DNA of 64,000 bases from Flectonema sp. DT1601 (taxonomy: Eukaryota; Euglenozoa; Diplonemea; Diplonemida; Diplonemidae). The notes beneath the pieces are model-generated. The model searched no databases, was not told where the DNA came from, and saw only the letters and a program-made list of their open reading frames with translations. A program made the translations under genes and the position numbers. Of the stretch, positions 29,079 through 39,000 are shown in pieces. The stretch spans positions 62,001-126,000 of the forward strand of contig OZ025841.1 of the NCBI GenBank assembly GCA_964019425.1, in the 5' to 3' direction. Within the stretch, counting starts at the first letter, position 1, and each line of letters starts with the position of its first letter.

Positions 29079-29974
29079 CTACTCCTCAAGAAGTAATTCA
29101 CAAGCTCTGTCGACATCACCTGTTTGATATTTTAACGAAATACTACAATCACTTTGGTGTGTTTAAATAAGATGGTGCCAAAGACATACCTTTTGCTTTT
29201 TCAATTGCCGCAATCCTGCTTTCAGGAGTACCGAGTCCCATACCTTCAATGAGTGAGATTTGTTCAGAGAATTTGTGTCTGTTGGGGTTTTCGTTTTAAT
29301 ACAAAAAAAGAGTTTAAGCTGCAACGCCTCAAGAAGAATAACAATTCATACTTTTCCTCTTTTTCCACCTCTTCCTCACCAACCTTCAGCGAGTCAGGCA
29401 TTTCAAAGTCGCTAGGAAGTGCTTTGTTTGCGAGTTCAACAATCTTTTTTATTTTCTTGTTGTAATCTTCTTTATCATCGCGAAGTTCTTTTGAGGCGTC
29501 GACATTGGCAGGGGACTCACAGTTTGGTTCAGAGATCATGTAAAGAACAGAAATTAAAACAGATTCAACCGACTGAATTGGTGACCATCTTTCATTGGCA
29601 TCTTCATAACCAAATTCATCAGCTCCTGTGTGTTGTGTTTCCTTTTGTAGTTATCAATCTAATCCAACACAATAAAAGTAAATAACCATACCTGGAGCAT
29701 GTAGAATGCTAATACAAACAATACCATTGTTGTACACATTAGGATGCCAGAATTCAGAAGTAAATGCGAGTGTCGGAGGTTGAAACGGATATTCCTCTGG
29801 GAACTTCATGACAGCCTGAAAGATCCCTCCCTCGTAAGGTGAACCAGGTGGTCCTGCAAGGTATACTCTCCACTTAAAAAGATCATCATCCATAGCTTCA
29901 ACATGAAATCCTTTTACAGGTTTTTCCGCCAGCTGCTTGAGCTGCTTTCTGAGATGTGCTTTAGCGGAATTCAT
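29079..29974 (-). CDS. UBE2G/UBC7-type ubiquitin-conjugating enzyme with C-terminal UBA (228 aa, four exons)
   Basis: Joined as 29974..29692, 29625..29352, 29278..29190 and 29119..29079. The introns are 66, 73 and 70 nt, all GTATG...CAG, and total 229 codons with stop. The UBC fold has HPN at 77-79, active-site Cys87 (GIVCISILH) and the acidic-loop insertion HAPGADEFGYEDANERWSP that marks the UBE2G/UBE2R group. SEPNCESPANVDASK also matches UBE2G. Exons 3-4 encode a UBA domain (about 186-228: ISLIEGMGLGTPESRIAAIE ... DVDRACELLLEE). E2s with a UBA are normally of the UBE2K/UBC1 class, so this pairing is unusual. Likely role: chain-building E2, perhaps in ER-associated degradation. A strong acceptor lies 15 nt before the ATG. 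Confidence 0.92.
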
Positions 29975-30248
29975 AATTTAAGTTTGAAGCTGTTTTTTAC
30001 AAAAAAAATTAATTAAAACAGGTGAAATCACAGTGATTGATAAAACATCCTTCCTAATTACGAATATTAATAAAGAATGCAACAAGTGTGTTGAAGGCGG
30101 GGAAGGGACATATGAAATACAAAAAGAACAAGTTATTACTGATGACTGTATGCTGCTTTGATTAAACTGTCCGTCAAATAGTGTAAGTCGATCAGTTAGT
30201 TTCCTCTCAACGCAGTTAGTCAACAGTTTCGGATGACCAAGACTTTCA

Positions 30249-32370
30249 TCATTGGACTGTAATCGCCTGCAGTGAATTCGATTCCTCAGCTGCCTCTGCC
30301 AACCTCCGCCTAGTTGCAAGCTGTTTTGGTTTATTTTATTGAAGCTATTACTTAGCAAGGGATGAAAAGAGGAAATTGTGTACAAACCTTTTCCTTTTCT
30401 TTTGCAAGAATTTCCTTTGGATTCAATACTTCAACGCGAGGTAGAAAGCGAGATGATTCACTCGAAACCTTTGTTGACATGTCTTCAAGTGATCCAGAGC
30501 GGGCGACATCTTTTGACCATTCTCCTTTGTAGAGCTGCTTCCTTGAATGGAAGAAGAAGGCGCCGGGGCCTTCTTTCATTCCTTGTCGCCAATGACCTTC
30601 GAAGCGATCTCCGTTTTTGAGATAGTGAGTGGCCCATCCTTCGACCATATCCCACTTCCATTGTCCTTCAATTTTATCTCCGTTAGCAAGAAAGATCTTC
30701 CCGACTGCCGCACGCATACCATCTTCAAAGTAACCCTCATAGACGTCCCCGTTCTCGTACCAGTAGATTCCACGGCCATGTCGTTTGTCTCTCCTCCATT
30801 CTCCTTTATAAATTCGAACCCATTCGCTCTTTTCATTCTTCCGTTTCCAAAGAACGCCTTTGCCGTCTCTCATTCCTTCTTTCCATTCTCCTTCGAACTT
30901 TGTTAGTTTTGTTATTTGCTCACCACATCCGTCTTTTAGCCCAGCCTTCCACTGACCCCTGTAGGTATTGCATTCTTTACTAGATTGTCCTTTTGTTGGG
31001 ACGTATATTTTATTTCTAGTTCCGTGGATTTTTGATGCGATTACATTCTGTTTCCACTTCTGATGATGTCGCCTATCAGTTTCAACAGCGCTGGGGAGTC
31101 GATCAATGTCTACTCGAGTCTCAGATGCTTGACCAGGAGCAGCTTCTCCACTTAATAAGATTGCGTACTTGTCTTGAAGTCGTCTGACTTCTTCTTCTAT
31201 TTCAGTGAGTGGATGTCCAAGTGCGAGATTGCTTTGAGGAAGTTTCGTTTCAGCTTTTTGAAGTTCTTTCCAAACTCTACCGGCTTCAGTGATGTGAATG
31301 CTTCGCTTTAGAGTAGTTGCGATCTGCCAAGCGTTTTGAAGATTCTCAAGAGTGTCAGTCGTCTCGTGGTAGTTCAGAGTGCTAACTGTCGATAACATAA
31401 CCGTAGCAACTGTTCCGCTTAGTGGACCAGTTAGAACTTGAGTTAACTTTGATTCCGTGAATAGAGACTCACTGAGTTGAGGGAGTTTTTCTTGAACTTT
31501 ATCGACATCTTCAGGACTGGCTTCAGCAAGTTTTCGTCTTCGAAGTTCAACAGCGTGAAGCATCGCAGATCCTAATATAGAAATAGACTGATTGATACTA
31601 CTTCCATATCTTAATATCTCTCCTGATGCTCCGTGTTGACCAACCCTGTCAGCTCCTTTTAAATGACCAAATGTCAAAGTGTTGTAAATTAGATGATTCG
31701 GCCTGTCAGAGTCTTCAATTGTAATTTTCAAAAGAACGAAACCATGCCAACGAGCTCCTCTCTGAGCAGCTAATTTAATTCTATTAATATTCCCGTGCAT
31801 TATATAGTCATCGAGTTCGTTCCATGATGTGATGTCGACTTCGGTAAGTCCGGGTATGTAAATACCACCGGCCTCTTTATTTTTACGAACACACAAGTTT
31901 GCAGTATTCTCTATCGATAACGCATCCCGTATTTCCGTATTAGACATCTCCCAGTAGCTGAGCTTTACTCTAAATTGTAAGTTTGGAGGTGATGTTTCGA
32001 TTCTATGAAGTAATTCTTTCGTTGTCAGTTGTATTATACCTGGTTCTTGATCAGACCCAAAGAAGGTATGAGTCTTACCTGTAGCTGCAGGACCATAGGC
32101 TAACACACAAGCACTGTATCCGTTCATAATGAGTTCAACAACTTCCATTCCAACAGTTTGAAAAAGATCCATCTGAGTTGAGTCCTCCGGAAAGAAGTAG
32201 TCATAATTAAATAATAATCCTTCTTTGCTTTCCGGGTAGAATGCGATTATTTGATCAGCGTCGACTTTCAACATCACTTGAACTTTTGATTTCTCCGAAT
32301 CACTCAGAGGTTTTTCTCTAATCGCGATCTTCACGTGATCCCATTCTTCCAGTCTGAGGGGTTGCGACAT
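30249..32370 (-). CDS. degenerate kinesin motor fused to MORN repeats (684 aa, one intron)
   Basis: Joined as 32370..30388 and 30320..30249 (67-nt intron, donor GTTTGT, acceptor AAACAG). The motor-like part spans about 10-370. The P-loop at 93-100 is GPAATGKT, which keeps the GKT end. The switch I place (AAQRGARWHG) has lost NxxSSRSH, and switch II (FGHLKGADR) has lost DLAGSE. ATP cycling is therefore doubtful. Residues about 465-640 hold six to seven MORN repeats of YxGxWxxGxxxGxG type, which elsewhere contact membranes or the cortex. It is probably a cytoskeleton-membrane linker rather than a walking motor. The first in-frame ATG is at 32370. The C-terminal exon adds LATRRRLAEAAEE. Confidence 0.85.
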
Positions 32371-32818
32371 TTTATTCAAATGTGTTTTTTTTTTTTCTTT
32401 CTTCTTTTTTTTATACCCCTTTATAGTGAGTTGAGTTTAGAAAAAAGAAATAGTAGTCTTCTTCACAAAGTATGCCATAATTTCATTCCAACGACCTTTT
32501 TTAAAAAAAAAGTATTTTTAATACCAAACAACGAAATGATATTTTTTATTGTTTTATTTTAGTAAATCAGAAGACCTGTAAGGTATTTAATATGCCAATA
32601 ATACTTATTGGAATCCACCGTCACTTTTTTTTAATCAAATTACAGAATGCTACTTCTATATTAATAAAATAGAAAGTACTCAGTTTAGGGGTAGATAATT
32701 CCGAGTTTCAGTATGATGAGCAAAATTAACAATATGATGAAAACAAGAAAACTCAAACGATGAAGCAGCTTTACCTGCCTGACATGGATAGCTTTATTAC
32801 AACACGAGAATGAGGCTC
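32371..32818. other. intergenic region, about 450 bp
   Basis: AT-rich, no gene seen. Confidence 0.5.
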
Positions 32819-35176
32819 TTATCCTTTCCCTTTCTTGCCACGTTTCTTTCCAACAGCGTCATCAGTTTTGAACTGCGCATGTCCTGTCTTCTGAATATGC
32901 TGAAATAATTTATTCCGAGAATCAAAAGATTCGTAACAAACTCCGCATACGAGTGAAGCCGAAGGGTCTCCTTTCTTTGCTGCTCGGGCATTGCGTTCTT
33001 TTTGTTTTTTCTTGGCTTTGTAGTCTTCGAAAGTCATTTCTTCTTTTGGTTTTTCCTCCTCTTCGGGTTTGTCTTCTTCTGATTCTGTTGATGGTTTTGG
33101 TAGTTCATCATCATCGTCACTCGATGATATTTCAGTAGTTGACTTATCAACAGGAGCTGGTGATGGGACAGATGTCTTTGATGTACTTTTCTGAGGAGGA
33201 GTCGAGTCGTCGTCACTGTCACTTCCCGCAATTCCTTCTTCGTCTTCATCAGAAGATTCAGCTTCGGTTTTTTGTGTGTGCTTCTGCTCTCCGAATTTCT
33301 TCTTCTCCAGATTCCTCTGTTCAGCCTCCCACAATTCTCGCCTCTTGGCGTCTTTTTCCTTCTTCTTTTCTTTAGCGAGAAGTTCTTTTTCTTTCTTTTC
33401 TTTTTCCAGTCGTTCATTCTCTTTCTTCTGTTGCTCTTGTCTTTCTCTCGCAAGGGCTCTTTTCGTTGGTTTGTTGCGACGGCTGCCTTCATCGTCTTCA
33501 TCGACATTTTTCCTTCCTCCTTTTCCTCCTTTTTGTAACATCACGGGGTCAATCATATCGTCCTCGTCATCGTCGAATTTCTGATTGCGACGACCTTTTT
33601 TATTTTTCTTGCCTCCTTTTTGAAGCATCGTTGGTTCTTCATTTTCTGCTTCTTCTTCTTCTTCACTTTCTTCTTTTTGGGGTTGCTTTTTGTTTCTGTT
33701 CTTCTTTGACTGCCGTCCTGCAGGACTTCCGCTCGCGACAAAGGATTCCAGTTCCTCTTCTCCTGGGTCGTAGTGCGCACTGGTTGGAGGCTGTTTTTGT
33801 CTGCCTGCTGCCTGTTTCTTGCGGTCTTTCTTTGAAAGGCGACCTTTCTTACTGAAGTCTACGATTTGAATTACTTCTTCAGAGGAGGATTCTTCTTCAG
33901 ATGATTCACTTTTCTCTTTCTCATTCTTCTCGCTCTCTTTGCTGTCGTCACTCTCAGCTTCGCTACCGTCTTTGGAACCATTCTCTTCATCAACCTTTGA
34001 TGTATTTTCTTCTTCTTTTTCACACGTAGATTCGTTCGCTGACTTCTCTTCGCAGCTGGCTTCGGATTCCGACTCGGTTTCCTCTTCCTCCTCCTCTTCT
34101 TCTTCCTCCTCTTCAGATTCGGATTCGGTATCAGGAAAAAGGTGTCCCAACTTCTTCCAATTCTGTAAGTGCTTCTTTGTCTCTTTATGTTCCGAGAGCT
34201 TCGCTTTCGACTTGAAAACCTTTTTACAAACTTTGCAGTAGAAATTATCAGATTCTTCATCATCGTTGTTGTTCTTTTTGCGGAGTTTTTTCTTTTCCTT
34301 TTCACTCATTCCAGCTTCCATGACAGCTTGCAGGTTGTCAGCGTTCTCATCGAAGTCGAATTCGTTTTCAAATTCCTCCCACCAGCTGGCTTTTGACTCC
34401 TCGTAGGTTCGTCTTCTCTCTGCGACGACCTTCTTTTGGTTGGCTTCTTTTTCTAAACGCTCTTCTTCTTGTTTCTGTGCCAGTTTGATACGATGTTCCT
34501 TTACACGTCTGTCATTCTTCCTGACATGGATAACTAAATTTCTGAGCGTCTCATTGTACTCTCTCTTGGCTGAGGATCGTTCTTTTTTGTTTTCCTTTTC
34601 GATTGCTCTTCTGATTTGTCGATTCTCTGCATCGTTTGGATTATATTTATCTTTCCAAGAGAAGTTCTTGCTGGTTTGATGGTTTTTCCAGAAATCGTAG
34701 AATGCGTTGACTTCTTCAATTGGAGTTGACGGTGTTCCAATAGTCGGTGGGTTCCAAGAAGACTTCTCTTTCTTATCAAAGAACGGAAGTTCTTCATCAG
34801 CGAGAGTTTTAAAAACCTTCTCATACACTTTATAAAATGACTTTGGGTCATTTACGTCAAATCCGTTAAATGCATTTGGTGAAAAGTAAGGAAACAGATC
34901 CATACTATTCGGCTCATAATCATCATCATGCGTCCTTCCAGATAAGATCTGCTCTTTATGAGCATCGTACCAAGCTCTTTCATTCTTATCAATCAGTGTA
35001 GTGTAGGCGTTGCTTAGCTCTTTAAAATCTTGAGCTGCAGCTTCCTGCCGATGTCCATTTTTGTCAGGGTGACACATAAGAGCTTTTCTCTTGTAGGCTT
35101 TTTTTAATATCGCTTCTGTTGCATCTTCATCTACTCCCAGAACTTCATAAAAATCACGTAGTCTGCCTTCAGACAT
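32819..35176 (-). CDS. DNAJC21: DNAJC21/JJJ1 J-domain zinc-finger protein (785 aa)
   Basis: Residues about 8-75 are a J domain with HPD (MCHPDKNGHRQ). A long basic helix (YNPNDAENRQIRRA ... VRKNDRRVKEHR) follows, typical of this family. A C2H2 finger at about 312-335 (YCKVCKKVFKSKAKLSEH) comes next, then a long acidic/Lys-rich tract of E, S and K runs. A second C2H2 finger lies near the end (LVCGVCYESFDSRNKLFQH), followed by KKRGKKGKG. This order equals yeast JJJ1 and human DNAJC21, which stimulate Hsp70 to release shuttling factors from cytosolic pre-60S ribosomes. The gene is longer than human DNAJC21 because of the acidic linker. An acceptor-like AACCAG lies 23 nt before the ATG. Confidence 0.94.
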   Translation of the reverse strand: MSEGRLRDFYEVLGVDEDATEAILKKAYKRKALMCHPDKNGHRQEAAAQDFKELSNAYTTLIDKNERAWYDAHKEQILSGRTHDDDYEPNSMDLFPYFSPNAFNGFDVNDPKSFYKVYEKVFKTLADEELPFFDKKEKSSWNPPTIGTPSTPIEEVNAFYDFWKNHQTSKNFSWKDKYNPNDAENRQIRRAIEKENKKERSSAKREYNETLRNLVIHVRKNDRRVKEHRIKLAQKQEEERLEKEANQKKVVAERRRTYEESKASWWEEFENEFDFDENADNLQAVMEAGMSEKEKKKLRKKNNNDDEESDNFYCKVCKKVFKSKAKLSEHKETKKHLQNWKKLGHLFPDTESESEEEEEEEEEEEETESESEASCEEKSANESTCEKEEENTSKVDEENGSKDGSEAESDDSKESEKNEKEKSESSEEESSSEEVIQIVDFSKKGRLSKKDRKKQAAGRQKQPPTSAHYDPGEEELESFVASGSPAGRQSKKNRNKKQPQKEESEEEEEAENEEPTMLQKGGKKNKKGRRNQKFDDDEDDMIDPVMLQKGGKGGRKNVDEDDEGSRRNKPTKRALARERQEQQKKENERLEKEKKEKELLAKEKKKEKDAKRRELWEAEQRNLEKKKFGEQKHTQKTEAESSDEDEEGIAGSDSDDDSTPPQKSTSKTSVPSPAPVDKSTTEISSSDDDDELPKPSTESEEDKPEEEEKPKEEMTFEDYKAKKKQKERNARAAKKGDPSASLVCGVCYESFDSRNKLFQHIQKTGHAQFKTDDAVGKKRGKKGKG

Positions 35177-36067
35177 TTTTTTACAATTTTTTTTAAGTTC
35201 TGGTTAACAGTTTGAAGGTAAAGTGTTTTGTTTATTAAAAATATTTAATACGATCACTACGTAATATGTTTTGTTGTTGCTGTTGTTGTTGCTGTTGGGG
35301 AGCAGAAAAATGTACTCCAACAACACCCTTCCTTTAAATACCTATAACTGGCTAACATTCGTATCCAGTTTTTCACGAAAAAAACGAAGTCGAATCTTTT
35401 ACCAAGACGTGACGTCTTTATCAAAGAGAGTAGAGATGAGTTTTCAGATCGAAACCACCTCTCAAACTCCGTACGCACATAGTCGCAGAAAAGAATGATT
35501 TTCGAACAAGAGCGAAAAAAAAAAAACGAATAAAGACATAATCATATAAACATTTATAAGCAAAAAAGAGTTTTTTAGCTTACGTAGCAAGTAATCCAAC
35601 AAAAACACACAAGTAGATTTTACTTCTGAAAATTAATTGAAGTCAGCTCACATGAAGAAAAAAAAATTTAAATCTTCACAGTTTCATGTTTAGTAAAAAC
35701 AAGACAGCAGTCACTTGTGGAAAAACAATTCAGTTGATTATTGGAACAAACAATAATTGAAACTTAAAAAACGAAGACGATAAATCTGTACGAGCTACGA
35801 ACGGAATCATAACTCAGATAAAAAAAAACATAAAAAACAATACTAAGAAACGTTTACACGATACAATACAATACTCATTGCAGCTGATAAGTTAGTTCAA
35901 AAGTGTTGCTGTGAAATTCGCAATTAAACAATGAACCAAACATATACTATAGCACAAAAAAAAAAAAAAAACAAAGACAAGACAGAAAGTGCCGATTCTA
36001 TTGTTCAATAGCTTCAGTTAATTCGTATTGTGAGTTTGATGTGGGGAGTGGAATCACAACAGCAGTA
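35177..36067. other. intergenic region, about 890 bp
   Basis: Contains a short TTG/CTG triplet-like repeat (35268-35297) and A tracts (for example 35956-35971). No gene seen. Confidence 0.5.
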
Positions 36068-39000
36068 TTAGTGTTTCGATAAATCTTGATGAGATCTCTG
36101 AGGGATAGACGACATTGAAGCCATTGATGCATCCTGATGAAGTCGAGTAATTATCGGTACTTTATATCCCAATGTTCTCCTGTTACCGGGCTCGAACATG
36201 TTCTCATCAACGATTTCCGTGTGAACGATAACTTCCTCAGGTACTACCGAATCGTGTTTAACAATAATTAGTTGAATCTGTGTTTTTTATTTTAGACATG
36301 AAGGGATACTCACATAATGATAAAAAGTCTAAAATAACATACATCATCACCTGGTTTTGATTTCCTTGAACACGCTTTGAACTCTAAAAGAGTAGAAACA
36401 GGTCTCCCATTATATTGAGTGATTAGGTCGTCAGGTTCGATTCCGGCTATGTAGGCGGGGCCGCCAACAGAAACGTCGAAGACTTTGACACCTTCGTGGT
36501 CCATTACTTCTCCTTCCCTTGTAATTCGTTCTCCAGCGTACTCTGCAGTTCTTCCTACGATAATTCCTTCTGAGATCTCGAGACCCATGTATGCTGTTAC
36601 TTTACTCCTGGAAGCCTCCTTCGCTAGCCTTGCCTTCTCATTCTGAATCGCCTGCTGTCTCCTTTTCTCTTCATCAGCCCTTGCTCTCCTTCTCTCATTA
36701 TCTGAAGCTGTCAATGCCGAGTCAGCGATGTCACTCATTAGTAGCTCCCATTCAGTTTCTTCCATACTTTCAACTTCTTCCCTTTCAAAAGTTTCTTCTT
36801 CATTAATATCTCTCAGTTGTCGGGACCTCCGCTGTTGGTTGCCTTCGATTGTGGATTTGATATTTTTATAATCATCAGCGAGACTTTTCATATCTTTCAA
36901 TGCGTTGGAAGTGAGTTCTGATCTCTGACGGGTTTCATCATTTTGAATAATTGGAGAACAAGTACGGAAGTGTTGTTGAAGAATGTTTTGATAGTCGCGA
37001 TCTTCCTGTTTGAGAATGTCGTCACGAGAAAATACCTCAGCCCGAGTGACGTCTGAACGTTCTCCTTGATGACGACCCTTTTCCTTTTGAGTAGCATCAG
37101 CTGTTGAGTAGCTGCTGGTTCTGAGAAGTTGGTTCCATTCGGACTCTTCAAAGTCTCGGATGTCTTGTCTTCCTAATTTCTCTTCTCCTGTGAGTGCGTC
37201 AGCAATCTCTTTCTCGTACTTCTCTCTGTCGTCTGCAAGTTGTTGTTCAAATTTAACTTTGTTGCTGTGAAGTAACAACAATAATTTATTAATCAAATCG
37301 AGTGGAGTTCGAGTACTCGCTTCATCCATTCTAACTGATCCTCTCTCTCTGGGTTCTCGAAGCATTAGTAGTTCAGTGAACTCATAGACTTCGTGACACA
37401 TAATGATGTCACGTTGTTTCACTTCATCATCTCGAGTGTCCCCGAGTTTATCAGAAATGACGCGAACATTTTCTTCGGAAGATTTTTGAAGTTCGGTAGC
37501 GGAATTCTCAATTTGTGTTTCAATGTAACGAAACTCTGCATCTTCTTCGCTTTGCGCCATTTGTCTTCCTCGTGCTTCTTTCAACTCACAGCGAAGTATT
37601 GCTTCAGTCATGTTTGAATCATCACAGAGTTTGCGATGGGCGTTACCAAGTTTTTCTAATTCGTCACCCAGTTCTTGTGCTTCAACCCTGGCTGCGGCGT
37701 AGTCTTCAGCACGTTTCTGTTTTTTTTGATATTTTTAAAACGATTTCAATCAGAAGAAAAAAAGTGACGTTAAAAAAAAAACAAAAAATACCTCCGCAGT
37801 CCTGTGAAGGTCAGTGATGAGTTCTTCTTTTAGAAGATCCCATTTGGAGTTTTTTTCTTCGTCTTCAATTCCCTGACGTCCGACTGCCTCCTCACTCATT
37901 AAATCCATCAAGGCGTTGCTGACTACAAACATTCCAACGTGTGAGTTCAGCATTTTGAGACCGGATTCTGTCGTATCCCTGTTTGTTATTGTTTAGCTTT
38001 TGTGTCTTATAAAAGTAATTTAAACTAATTTTTTTCTGATAAATAACAAATAACCATACCAAGTATGTTGCTGAAGAGCGATAATCTCGTCGCGGTTCTC
38101 TTCTTCCTCGCGAAGTAGTTTAGAAATATCGAACTGTTGTTGAGCTTCTCGCATTTGACGTTCGATATTTTCAACTTCAATTTCTTCCAAGTCACGAATG
38201 TGATTTCTGTCTACTAGTTCATCAGTTAAACAGAGAAGTGGAGCTGTAGTTTCAAAGAGAGATTCCAAACAAACGAATTGCCGCTCCTTTTCCTCTTCCT
38301 CTTCAAGCTCTCGTAGGAGGATTTTGGCATTCTTTGCTGCTGTTGATTGAAGTTCGAGGAGCTGCTTCTCATCAGAAGCTGCAGAAGATAAAAGTTTTTG
38401 AAACGCCGCCACTTCTTCGCGCTCGATTTCTTTTCTTTCAGGCTGTTCGTTATTTTCGAGTGATGACCTCATCAGCATCGTTTCAATGGCAGCCTTCGCA
38501 GGTCTCAAGAACTCATTTGCAAACTCAGAGTCTTCCTCACTAGTAATTCGAGCCCTCTCAAGTACTTCCTGCTGTTGAAGTTGGTGGTCGTTGAGCTTCG
38601 ACATGAGTTCGAGTTCCTTCGCTTTGGTGATATCAGAAAGTTGTGATCTTTCAGGGAATCGAATGAACGAATTAAATTCCTCATCCTCATCGTTCTGAAG
38701 TTCGTTGCGGGAATTCGACTCCAATTGCATGAGATCAACGAGAGCGAGTTTATCTCTGAGAGAATCCTCTGAACTCTTATGAGATTCTAACATTTCTGTT
38801 AAGTCAGACATGACAGGGTTTCCAATAAGAGAATTGAAGTCTTCCTGGGAATCGTTTTCAATTTCATTCCGTCCAGCAGTCTCTTCAGCCATCAAATTAT
38901 TAATTTGAAGTTCATTTGAAAGCTTCTGCTCTGAATTTAATTTGTTTGTGAGAAGTTTCTGCAGATCATCACGTGCCTGGTTGTTGATGTCGGAAAATTC

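Noticed and set aside
32953-34396. Several plus-strand frames opposite DNAJC21, rich in Ser/Phe/Leu
   Set aside because: Mirror of the acidic/Lys codons of the real gene. No acceptor or domain.
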